Shown one piece after another: positions 25,231-32,448 of a stretch of DNA of 64,000 nucleotides. The position numbers and the translations under genes were made by a program. The DNA lies in assembly GCF_000230975.2 (NCBI RefSeq), contig NC_021172.1, positions 124,001 to 188,000 of the forward strand, written 5' to 3'. The notes below the pieces were generated by a model. The model was not told where the DNA came from. It searched no databases and worked only from the letters and a program-made list of their open reading frames with translations. Every line of letters begins with the position of its first letter. The stretch's first letter is position 1. The stretch is from Hyphomicrobium denitrificans 1NES1. Lineage in GTDB: Bacteria > Pseudomonadota > Alphaproteobacteria > Rhizobiales > Hyphomicrobiaceae.

Positions 25231-26515
25231 GCCGGCGTACTCGATGATCCGCTGGCAAGATCAGGATTGTCCTCGACGAGGACCTTCAGGCATCCAAGTG
25301 GGGGGACAATCTGTGCCGTCGCGCCTGGCTCCCCAAATCAGCATGCGCTTAGTTTGAATAAATGATTGTCAGTTTTTGATATCCGTCAAAGATATGCGGA
25401 TATGATAGGTCTTGATTGTTCTCGCTTCGGCTCCCCCTCGACGGCACATTGGGCAAGGCTCAATTTGTCCCCCGTGAAGTGAGCAAGCTTTAGACGTATC
25501 TGAAGCAGTACCCAATGTTAGCGGCATCAGGTTTCCCCCGGCCTGGTGCCGCGTTCGTATTCAGGCTTTTTTCGGAGCTGGCTCAATTCGTATGGGTCTG
25601 CTTAGATCAAGTTGCTCTAGAATCTCGTCCTAGCCATCGACGCTTGCCACTAATGTCATTCTAACCTTAGCGAAATCAGTGCTTCGAAAACTGGCGGCAT
25701 CCCTGCCGAGCCACGCCCCTTCACATTACGTCGGCGGCAAAACGCAATCCATAAACAGCCGACCTGCGAATCGACTCTCGAATCGGCGCTGATGTCCACG
25801 CGAGAGCCGGAGAAGTTTTGCTATTTGCCCGCTGGAACTTGCTGTCACGATCGAACAGACATCGTCTATCCTCCGTGCTTCTCGGTTAAGCCATCTCAAG
25901 TCCTCGACCCTTCGCGAAACCACGAATTTGACAATCGCTTCACGCCACCCGACGCGCTGCTTCGAAATTTCAGCCTGCCGGGGAATTCGTCTATTACCGC
26001 GAACACGATCGTACGGGTCACTCCCATTCGCTCCACGACCTCGTGCGCCCGGAGCCGTTTTTCTCAAATTTCGTAATCGTCTTGCGTTTGCATCGCATAT
26101 CTATGCACCCATATGCGAGCGCAGGTTATGCACGTCACTCGGACCGATCTCCCTCCCACGCGTGCCCGGTGCGTAGGGGGCCTGCGCTGACCTATGGATC
26201 GCGTCACCTATTTCGCCACGACAGCCGCGCAAGGATCGAGGCCAGTGCTCACGAGACGGAAAACGGCTGGCAAGCGGTTCGGATCGTTGGGAGATCAGCG
26301 GAAGATAAAGCGTCGGGCACTGCGCTCTCGTCAATTAAACCCGCGCCGCCAGTGGGCGGTCTCTCCGGCGTCGATCGCTGGCGCCGAAAAACACATTTCG
26401 CACGATCGCAACGTCCGATGGCAGCAATTTATACTATCGTCCGCCACCCAGGTTACATTTGGATCGCCGACACGATACGCCCTGCATCGGGAAGCGTCGA
26501 GAAAGTCGATTCTAA
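25231..26515. other. 1.3 kb without a convincing gene
   Basis: The longest frame on the minus strand (25726-26067, 113 codons) includes a coding-like stretch WREAIVKFVVSRRVEDLRWL and RRFESRFAGRLFMDC, but I do not recognise it and its start is poor. All plus-strand frames look like shadows. The region could be a decayed gene or a long intergenic stretch. Apart from one FNR-like box I see nothing firm. Confidence 0.4.
25376..25389. promoter_or_regulatory. FNR/FixK-like box with no clear target gene
   Basis: TTGATATCCGTCAA differs from the consensus at one base (GTCAA for ATCAA). No gene starts within 200 bases on either side. It may be a leftover promoter of a lost gene, or chance. Confidence 0.35.
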
Positions 26516-27697
26516 TCAGTCAATGTCATGGGGCCGCGTGTATCTGACTTTTGACGCCGCCCAGACCGCATGCAGGTGGTGTCCGAGCGTCGCGCCGATG
26601 AACCATCCCCACAGGGCGAGCGTGAAGGGTAGAACAATGCGCGCACTCTTGAATATGATGGCGTCGATGACGACGAGGCCGACGGTTGCAACGCCCAGGC
26701 TGAGAAAGTCGACGCGCCGCCGCCAAAAATACCAGCCAAGCACGAAACCCAAGACGGACAACGTTGCGAACAGGATCTCTTGCTGCACGACACTCAGCGC
26801 GAAATATCTCCGTCCATCGACGAGCTGTGCCACGATGTTCGCGTGGATCTTTACCCCAAGCATGTTGCTGCCAGTCCAGAGCGACAGCGGCGTGCGATGC
26901 CGGTCGAGGTAAGGATACTCGCCGCTGATGAGCACGACTTTGCCGTTGAGGCGTTGTGCCTGCTCTTGTGCGCGACCGAGCGTGGCCGCGTCCATGCCGG
27001 TGTCCTGGAAAAGCGTTTCGGCCGATATCGTCGCGAACGGATCGAGGTCGGTGTCAGGACCGAGAAGCCAGGCGATGCGGGTGGGGCTCGGCAGATCGCT
27101 GGGCTTCACGGACTTCGCGACGAGGAGCGCAAAGCTTTCCGGATAATCGGGGTCCGCAGGAGCTGCCGTATAGCGGACGACGTCGTCCTTCTCATGCAGC
27201 AATTCGTTGTAACCCGCGCATCGACCCGTCGCGGCCAGGAACTGCTTCTGAAAGTCGAATTCGGCGGGAGTGAATTGCGGATAGCGCCGGTCGATGGCGC
27301 CGACAACAATTGGCGCCTTGGCCATCCGCAACGCACCAATCAGGTCGTTGTCCTTATCGGTCGGTTTGGCGAAATAAAAATCCAGCCCGATGACGGCCGG
27401 ATGCGCAGCATCGACACTTCGTACGACTTTGGCGATCAGATCGCGCGGCGTTGGCGAGGTGTACGGATAGCCTTCAAGCGTCTTGTTATTGATGATGACG
27501 ACGACGATCCCAGGATAGCTGATCGAGACACGGTCGGACAAAAGTACGGTCCGCCAGTCCGCCGTCCATGGCTCGATTTTTAGAATTTTGACCCGTAGGG
27601 TCGGATAGAACAGCGCGATGAGCGCGACCGCGCAAGCGAAGCAGATCGCCAGGGACAGCTTCGACAAACGAGAACGCAACCCTTCGCGATCGCTCAT
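26516..27697 (-). CDS. CHASE2-domain membrane protein without output domain
   Basis: A 393-residue protein. Its N-terminal membrane helix (about 16-33) anchors a periplasmic CHASE2 domain (about 40-290) with WTADWRTVLLSDRVSI, VVIINNKTLEGYPY, PAVIGLDFYFAKPT and LNGKVVLISGEYPYLDRHRTPL and the GVKIHANIVAQLVDGR ending typical of CHASE2. Three closing membrane helices follow (about 300-375). CHASE2 is normally the sensor half of a kinase or cyclase, with the output domain after the helices. Here only about 15 residues remain, so the protein has no output of its own. It is the last gene of a five-gene minus-strand set. Confidence 0.82.
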   Translation of the reverse strand: MSDREGLRSRLSKLSLAICFACAVALIALFYPTLRVKILKIEPWTADWRTVLLSDRVSISYPGIVVVIINNKTLEGYPYTSPTPRDLIAKVVRSVDAAHPAVIGLDFYFAKPTDKDNDLIGALRMAKAPIVVGAIDRRYPQFTPAEFDFQKQFLAATGRCAGYNELLHEKDDVVRYTAAPADPDYPESFALLVAKSVKPSDLPSPTRIAWLLGPDTDLDPFATISAETLFQDTGMDAATLGRAQEQAQRLNGKVVLISGEYPYLDRHRTPLSLWTGSNMLGVKIHANIVAQLVDGRRYFALSVVQQEILFATLSVLGFVLGWYFWRRRVDFLSLGVATVGLVVIDAIIFKSARIVLPFTLALWGWFIGATLGHHLHAVWAASKVRYTRPHDID

Positions 27698-27769
27698 GCG
27701 CTGTCCAACCGTCGCGAACTGGCACGACGCCGTCGCGACCCAGATGCTCCGGTTTCCGATAATTTCAGA

Positions 27770-27913
27770 TCATGGAGGCGGCGATTGCGTCGGCTCAGGC
27801 CCTGGGGGTCCGCCGGGATCCGCGCCAGCCGATCCGAGCGTCAAAGCACTCGCACCCAACGCGAGCGACACGATGAGAATAAGGCGTGTTATGATAGTCT
27901 TTCCGAGGCCCAT
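27770..27913 (-). CDS. 47-residue exported peptide
   Basis: A short gene with a good GGGGAGAG site five bases before its ATG. The product has a lysine/arginine start and a clear signal peptide (TIITRLILIVSLALGASALT ... GSAGA), leaving a short Gly/Pro-rich mature part (DPGGPPGPEPTQSPPP). No family is known to me. It sits 72 bases before the CHASE2 gene and 160 bases after the preceding membrane gene's possible extended end, all on one strand, so co-expression is likely. Confidence 0.6.
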   Translation of the reverse strand: MGLGKTIITRLILIVSLALGASALTLGSAGADPGGPPGPEPTQSPPP

Positions 27914-28189
27914 GAGAACTCTCCCCGTTTTCCAGGTTCTTCCAAACAGGCGACTGCGCGCCAGACGCTAGGTAGCCATGGTTTGGCTGTCAACAAATTA
28001 TCCGTATGCGTTCCAAGTGCCAGTTAGAGGGATGCAAAAGGGCACCGGCTCCCGTAATTTGAAGCCGCACCGCTAACGGGGAGCAGAATTGGCCCGGAGA
28101 CAGACATACCATGTCTTGCCAAAGCCGATGACGTACCAGACGACGAGCGCCGTGAACCAACGGATCGCTTGGGCGAGGATCGTCGAGGT

Positions 28190-28678
28190 TCACCCCGCGG
28201 TGCTCGGCGGGCAGGCCTCGGCCGGAATGTGCAGGTAGCCGGCGAGGAACTTGAAGGCGCCTTTCGCCATCGCGTCCCAGACGAACAGCGCGGTGTCGCG
28301 TTCGCTGATCTTCCCGCAGTCGCCTTCAAACACCGGCGCGCCGAAGATGAGCACCAGGATCTGCACCAAGCCGTCGCAAGCGAGATAGCAGATGAAGAGG
28401 ATGCAGGTCAGCAGGAAGACGTGCCAGGCAAGATTGGCGAAAAACCTCGCATGCGGGAACGTGAACGAGCTCCAGCCATGCAAGCGGCCCATTGCCAAAG
28501 CAACCGCGATGCGAAAGACGGCGATGAGCCCAAAAACACCGGTGAGGTTCACGCTCCGGATCGGGTCGGAGTTGAGCGTCGTGCCGATCATGCCGTCCCA
28601 CATGACGATGAAGAGCACGACCAAGGGCCAATTCTTTTCCCGGCTCTGGATGGCGGCGGCGCTTGGCTCGGTCTTCAT
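28190..28678 (-). CDS. Membrane protein of unknown function, stop codon may be premature
   Basis: A 162-residue protein with four likely membrane helices (WPLVVLFIVMW, GVFGLIAVFRIAVAL, WHVFLLTCILFICYLA and a shorter one). A small loop has cysteine. I do not know the family. After the TGA at 28190-28192 the same frame stays open for another 38 codons and encodes a further hydrophobic helix (AIRWFTALVVWYVIGFGK) before TAG at 28073-28075. That tail looks like real coding sequence. So the TGA may be a recent nonsense mutation, a sequencing error or, less likely, a recoded stop. Confidence 0.6.
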   Translation of the reverse strand: MKTEPSAAAIQSREKNWPLVVLFIVMWDGMIGTTLNSDPIRSVNLTGVFGLIAVFRIAVALAMGRLHGWSSFTFPHARFFANLAWHVFLLTCILFICYLACDGLVQILVLIFGAPVFEGDCGKISERDTALFVWDAMAKGAFKFLAGYLHIPAEACPPSTAG

Positions 28679-28702
28679 CGCTGACAGTTTCCTATCGCAT
28701 AT

Positions 28703-29197
28703 TCAGCGCACATGAGCGGCGCAGCGGCTCCACAACTCCTTGGTGCTGTCCAATTCATCCGAACCGAGGCAGTCGGTCAGTCGCGCCCGTTCGAGAGTGC
28801 TCAGTGTTGAGAGTCTCGGTGGCGGCGGCGCGTCCGACAGGCATTGCGCCAGCGATTTGCCCTCAACCTCGCATTTCGCGAATTCTTTTAGGATCTCTCG
28901 CGCCGCCTCGCTCAGCGTCCCTTCAGACTCCGCCTGCGGCGGGCAATCCGCCCGGCCCGGACACGCGGGTACAACGAGAGCCGGCGCCGCTGCAATCGGT
29001 GCCTCTCGGATCGGCGCGGCGATCAGTGGTGCGGCGAGGCTTGGCGCAGTGGAAGGGCGTGTTACTGACGGCGTGGCCAGTGTTGGGCCGAGCGGTGCTG
29101 CCGGCACCTCAACGGCCCGGACTTGTGCCTCGGCCGAAGACAAGGCGATCGTTGCAATGACGAAGACCAGAAGGGCAAGGCGTGCGTCCGAACGCAT
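28703..29197 (-). CDS. Exported Pro/Ala-rich protein of unknown function
   Basis: A 164-residue protein. The signal peptide (RLALLVFVIATIALSSAEA) is followed by a Pro/Ala-rich linker (about 28-75) and a C-terminal helical, cysteine-bearing part (ACPGRADCPPQ, AKCEVEGKSLAQCLSDAPPP, LTDCLGSDELDS). The six cysteines suggest disulfides in the periplasm. A strong GGAGG site precedes the ATG at 29197. Unrecognised family. It is second in the five-gene set, 25 bases before the membrane-protein gene. Confidence 0.6.
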   Translation of the reverse strand: MRSDARLALLVFVIATIALSSAEAQVRAVEVPAAPLGPTLATPSVTRPSTAPSLAAPLIAAPIREAPIAAAPALVVPACPGRADCPPQAESEGTLSEAAREILKEFAKCEVEGKSLAQCLSDAPPPPRLSTLSTLERARLTDCLGSDELDSTKELWSRCAAHVR

Positions 29198-29287
29198 GAT
29201 AATGCCTCCAAAATCAGCTTACCGGCGTTGTGTTATCGTCTCTCATCCGACAGCCGAGCCTCGAGAGGGTGTTCCACGCGATTGACC

Positions 29288-29827
29288 TCAGGCAAAAACG
29301 TCCGGCTGCTGCTTCCAATCATCCCAGGTGGTCACGGGATCGTTGGGGAACTTCTTCAAGACGCGCTTCTCCCCGCTCGCCTTCAGTTGCGCGTTGGCAT
29401 CCCAGGCGCTTTGGCCCAATTTTGAAACCGCCTGATAGATCAGCTGCCTCTTGACATAGCCGACGCCGCAGTCGGTCATGTCGCCCCATAAGATGGTATC
29501 GTCTTCGCTGCGTGATCGACTCTGATCCCAATAGATCCAGTCGTGGATGATCGCGGCGTGCATGTAGGGGCCGTCGTTCGGCAGCCAGCTCCAGAGATAC
29601 CAGGGGATGCTCGCGAGGTCGGAGACGAAGCCTGCCGGCACGTCGATCGGCGCGTAGGACTGGTTGTCTCCGGCATTGGGCCGCCAACCGATCGGATCGC
29701 GCAGCAGGAACCACATGGCGTTACCGCCAAAACGACTGACGGTCGCCGATCCGACCGCCATTTCGAGATGCATGCCGCCCTTCGTGCGCGGGATCTTGAT
29801 GGATTGCCCAGGTTCCGGAAACGCCAT
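29288..29827 (-). CDS. DUF1353 family protein
   Basis: A protein of about 179 residues with the DUF1353 core: FLLRDPIGWRP, then VPAGFVSDLASIPWYLWSWL, and DGPYMHAAIIHDWIYW. This fold is often found in phage and bacterial genomes, with unknown role. The conserved Asp and His (SDLASIP, HDW) suggest a metal or catalytic site, though none is proven. GGGGGAG just before the ATG at 29827 supports this start over one 102 bases upstream. It is the first gene of the minus-strand set that ends with the CHASE2 protein. Confidence 0.75.
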   Translation of the reverse strand: MAFPEPGQSIKIPRTKGGMHLEMAVGSATVSRFGGNAMWFLLRDPIGWRPNAGDNQSYAPIDVPAGFVSDLASIPWYLWSWLPNDGPYMHAAIIHDWIYWDQSRSRSEDDTILWGDMTDCGVGYVKRQLIYQAVSKLGQSAWDANAQLKASGEKRVLKKFPNDPVTTWDDWKQQPDVFA

Positions 29828-30180
29828 TGCTCCCCCACTGCCGCTGCTCGGCGCGCTGTCGCGAGTGCAATGGTTCGAACTGCCCGCGAAAATGGAACTT
29901 CCATTTCTTATCCACGCTTGCACGGCCATATTGGGCGGGCAGCAGGATTATGACAATACGTCAAACTCGCGGTCGCTGCCTTTCCGAATCTCCCAACGAA
30001 CAAAGTGTTCGAACCGGCCTTGGGGCTAATTCGGGCGAACGGCTTCATTTTATTCTTTTGCACATAGGGTCCGCAACAAAGCTAGCATTGAACTCTTCTG
30101 GTGGTGGCATAGATCCAGCGCCTCAACAGAGGCGCGACAACCCGGGCGTTCGTATCCTTCATGTTTTTTATGCCCGATAA

Positions 30181-30194
30181 TTGAGTTACATCAA
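30181..30194 (+). promoter_or_regulatory. FNR/FixK-like box in the nitroreductase upstream region
   Basis: TTGAGTTACATCAA has one change from the consensus half-site (TTGAG for TTGAT). It is 349 bases before the nitroreductase ATG. The intervening 30195-30542 has coding-like frames on the plus strand but no product I can support, so the true target is unclear. Confidence 0.4.
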
Positions 30195-30542
30195 TGAAGG
30201 GGTGAAGAGGGTTCTCAAACATTAACTGGGGTTGGCTTAAAGTATTGCGTCATGCTTACGGAGTCGAAGGCGCTGGCGCTTGGGTTGGCAGCGTTATTGT
30301 CGAATTGGAACGGTTCCGGCCATGGCCAACGTTATTTCGTCTGAACGGAGATATCGCGCAGAATTGGTTCGACTTCGTACGGATGCGCATCGAAAAAGAT
30401 AGCAGGAAATGCGGCCGATTATTTCGCGGAGTTTACAACGATCAACCGAAACTTCTTGTCGGCGCCGCCGAGTGCTTCGGCGGTGAGTGGCGCATCTACG
30501 TGAATAAGTTGAAGCTCGGGCTTCAGGCAAAGGGATCAATTC

Positions 30543-31148
30543 ATGTTTACTGAAACTATTGCGCCTGCTGACTCCATGATGACGGAATGGCTTCCGCGGC
30601 CACGGATGGTGGGAGGCAAGCCGTTATTCGAGGCGCTTCGGGGACGCCGCTCGGTACGCGAGTTCGAGAATCGGGAGCTTGTGCGCCAGCAGCTCTCAGA
30701 CTTGCTCTGGGCTGCCAACGGTATGAACCGACCCGACGGCCATCGCACTGCGCCTTCGGCGCGCAACTGGCAGGAGATCGATATCTATCTCGCGACGAAG
30801 CACGGAACGTATCTCTACGATGCGGAGGCGCATGCCTTGCGGCTTGTGCTGGCGGACGACATTCGTGCGGCGACGGGACTCCAGGATTTCGTCGCCACTG
30901 CGCCGCTGAACCTCATCTATGTCGCCGACATTTCGCGCACGGACTCCGAGGATCGCACCGAGCGACGTTTCTACACTGCGCTTGACGCGGGGTTCATCGC
31001 CCAGAACGTCTATCTCTTCTGCGCTTCCGAAGGGCTCGCGGCGGTGGTCCGTGGCTTGCTCGACCGTAAGCGGCTTGCAACGCTGATGCGGCTGCGGCCC
31101 GAGCAGCGTGTGTTGGTCGCGCAGTCCGTCGGCTATCCGAAGGCGTAA
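30543..31148 (+). CDS. Nitroreductase-family (SagB-like) oxidoreductase
   Basis: A 201-residue FMN-dependent nitroreductase-fold protein. It has the family opening LFEALRGRRSVREFENRELV with the FMN-phosphate-binding Arg/Ser, the TAPSARNWQEIDIYLA strip, FYTALDAGFIAQNVYLFCAS for the dimer/FMN region, and the closing GYPKA motif (usually G-x-P). The length and the YDAEAHALRLV segment fit the stand-alone SagB-type subgroup. The substrate is unknown. AAAGGGA before the ATG supports this start. An intrinsic terminator follows. Confidence 0.85.
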   Translation: MFTETIAPADSMMTEWLPRPRMVGGKPLFEALRGRRSVREFENRELVRQQLSDLLWAANGMNRPDGHRTAPSARNWQEIDIYLATKHGTYLYDAEAHALRLVLADDIRAATGLQDFVATAPLNLIYVADISRTDSEDRTERRFYTALDAGFIAQNVYLFCASEGLAAVVRGLLDRKRLATLMRLRPEQRVLVAQSVGYPKA

Positions 31149-31211
31149 AGAATCTGACAAGCGGTAAAATCCTACGGTTGCATCATACGCGAGGAGACCT
31201 TAGGCGTGCAG

Positions 31212-31236
31212 GCCCCGCACCCCAGAGGTGCGGGGC
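31212..31236 (+). terminator. Intrinsic terminator after the nitroreductase gene
   Basis: GCCCCGCACC and GGTGCGGGGC form a perfect ten-base stem with a five-base loop, followed by TCATAATTTT. It lies about 64 bases after the stop. The GC-rich stem and A/T-rich tail fit rho-independent termination. Confidence 0.8.
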
Positions 31237-31500
31237 TCATAATTTTGAACGTTCGGTATCTCTCGCTTGCTATGGTGGGATTCTTCGGAAGGAACAGCCT
31301 GGCTGAGACGAAGAACGAGTGGGATATTGACGAGTCATTGCGGCTCCGCGATTAGATTGGAGCGAAGCTTTTTGCGTAGGCAAACTTCTTTCTCGGCCGC
31401 ATACCAACATGAATGGTGATAAGTTAGATTCCGAATGTTGAGTGCTTCGCTGCTTCAACGGCGATCGCGTTAGGACCAACCGTAGTCATGGAGTGATGCC

Positions 31501-31995
31501 ATGCATGATGCGCGGATCGAACTCCTACAGCAAATGCCTGTGTTTGGCGGAATTCGTGCGGAAGTGCTCCAATTTCTGCTCGACTTGTGTCCGATCGTAT
31601 CTGTCGCTGCTAACGATTTCTTCTTCCGTGAGAGCGACAAAGGCGACTCGATGTTCGTCTTGGAAATTGGCAAGGCCAACGTATGGAAGTCTTGGCGCGG
31701 ACAGGATTACTTGCTCCGAACGCTCAATGAAGGCGACTGCTTTGGCGAGATGGCGGTGATGGACCACTGTCCACGCAGTGCGTCTGTTCGCGCAGTCGAG
31801 AACTGTGTTGCAATACATATTTCAGCCGCGCACCTCTATGGAATTTACACGCACGACCTCAAGCAGTTCGCGCTAATCCAGATGAACATGGGTCGTGAAG
31901 TTTGCCGTCGGCTTCGGGAAGCAGATAACATGCTGTTCGACGTGAAGCTGAAAACGCCCAATGGAAAGATGGACCACGTTTTTCTAGCGAATTAG
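31501..31995 (+). CDS. Cyclic-nucleotide-binding domain protein without DNA-binding domain
   Basis: A 164-residue protein that is mostly one cNMP-binding beta barrel (about 10-125). It has NDFFFRESDKGDSMFVLEIG, then LNEGDCFGEMAVMDHCPRSA, the phosphate-binding cassette (E-M-A-V-M-D-x(3)-R-S-A form) and SVRAVENCVAIHISA. The C-terminal winged helix of Crp/Fnr regulators is absent; after a short helix the chain ends. It may bind a cyclic nucleotide and signal through a partner. GGAG lies seven bases before the ATG. No close partner gene is seen. Confidence 0.82.
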   Translation: MHDARIELLQQMPVFGGIRAEVLQFLLDLCPIVSVAANDFFFRESDKGDSMFVLEIGKANVWKSWRGQDYLLRTLNEGDCFGEMAVMDHCPRSASVRAVENCVAIHISAAHLYGIYTHDLKQFALIQMNMGREVCRRLREADNMLFDVKLKTPNGKMDHVFLAN

Positions 31996-32448
31996 CGGTC
32001 TGCCTTACTTGCCAAAACTCTGCAGGCGCTCGGTCCGACTCGCTGCGCAGCGATGACCGACATTGCCTCGCATCCTTTGGACAACATTGGAAAAGACGCC
32101 TCGACCTCAATGAACAAGGAAGCATCCGAGTTTTATGAAAACGCGGATGATTTCCATCCTTATGACACTATTGGCGCTTGCGAACCCAAAGCATCCCTAT
32201 CCTTGAGAGGAAGGCACGCTTTTGAAATTTGTGTTCCAACTGCTGACGCGTGGACAGGTTATGTCATTGGCGTTTGGAAATTGAGTACGCCCGAGATCAA
32301 TCGCCGCCGACCGGGAAAACGACTAAACATCAGCAAGCATCGTTAGCGGCGGCTGTTTACGCAAGACTCCTGTGCGCGCGTCAGCCAAACCCGCCAGAAT
32401 GCCTGGCTCTAAATGCTTTTGCTCGAGACGCGTGGCTGGCGTGCCTGC
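31996..32448. other. About 450 bp with one weak reading frame
   Basis: A 97-codon plus-strand frame (32053-32346) starts MTDIASHPLDNIGKDASTSM and has no recognisable domain or ribosome site. It may be a small real gene, but I cannot support it. Nothing else is seen. Confidence 0.3.

Noticed and set aside
28392..28715. Plus-strand frames of 100 codons or more over 26-30 kb
   Set aside because: They are antisense shadows of the five minus-strand genes, lacking ribosome sites and domain matches.
30245..30553. Plus-strand 102-codon frame before the nitroreductase
   Set aside because: Begins with TTG, has no ribosome site, overlaps the nitroreductase start and matches nothing I know. The other frames there also look partly coding, so the case is unclear.
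32053..32346. 97-codon plus-strand frame between the cNMP-binding gene and metE
   Set aside because: No ribosome site and no recognisable domain. Listed only as part of the intergenic entry.
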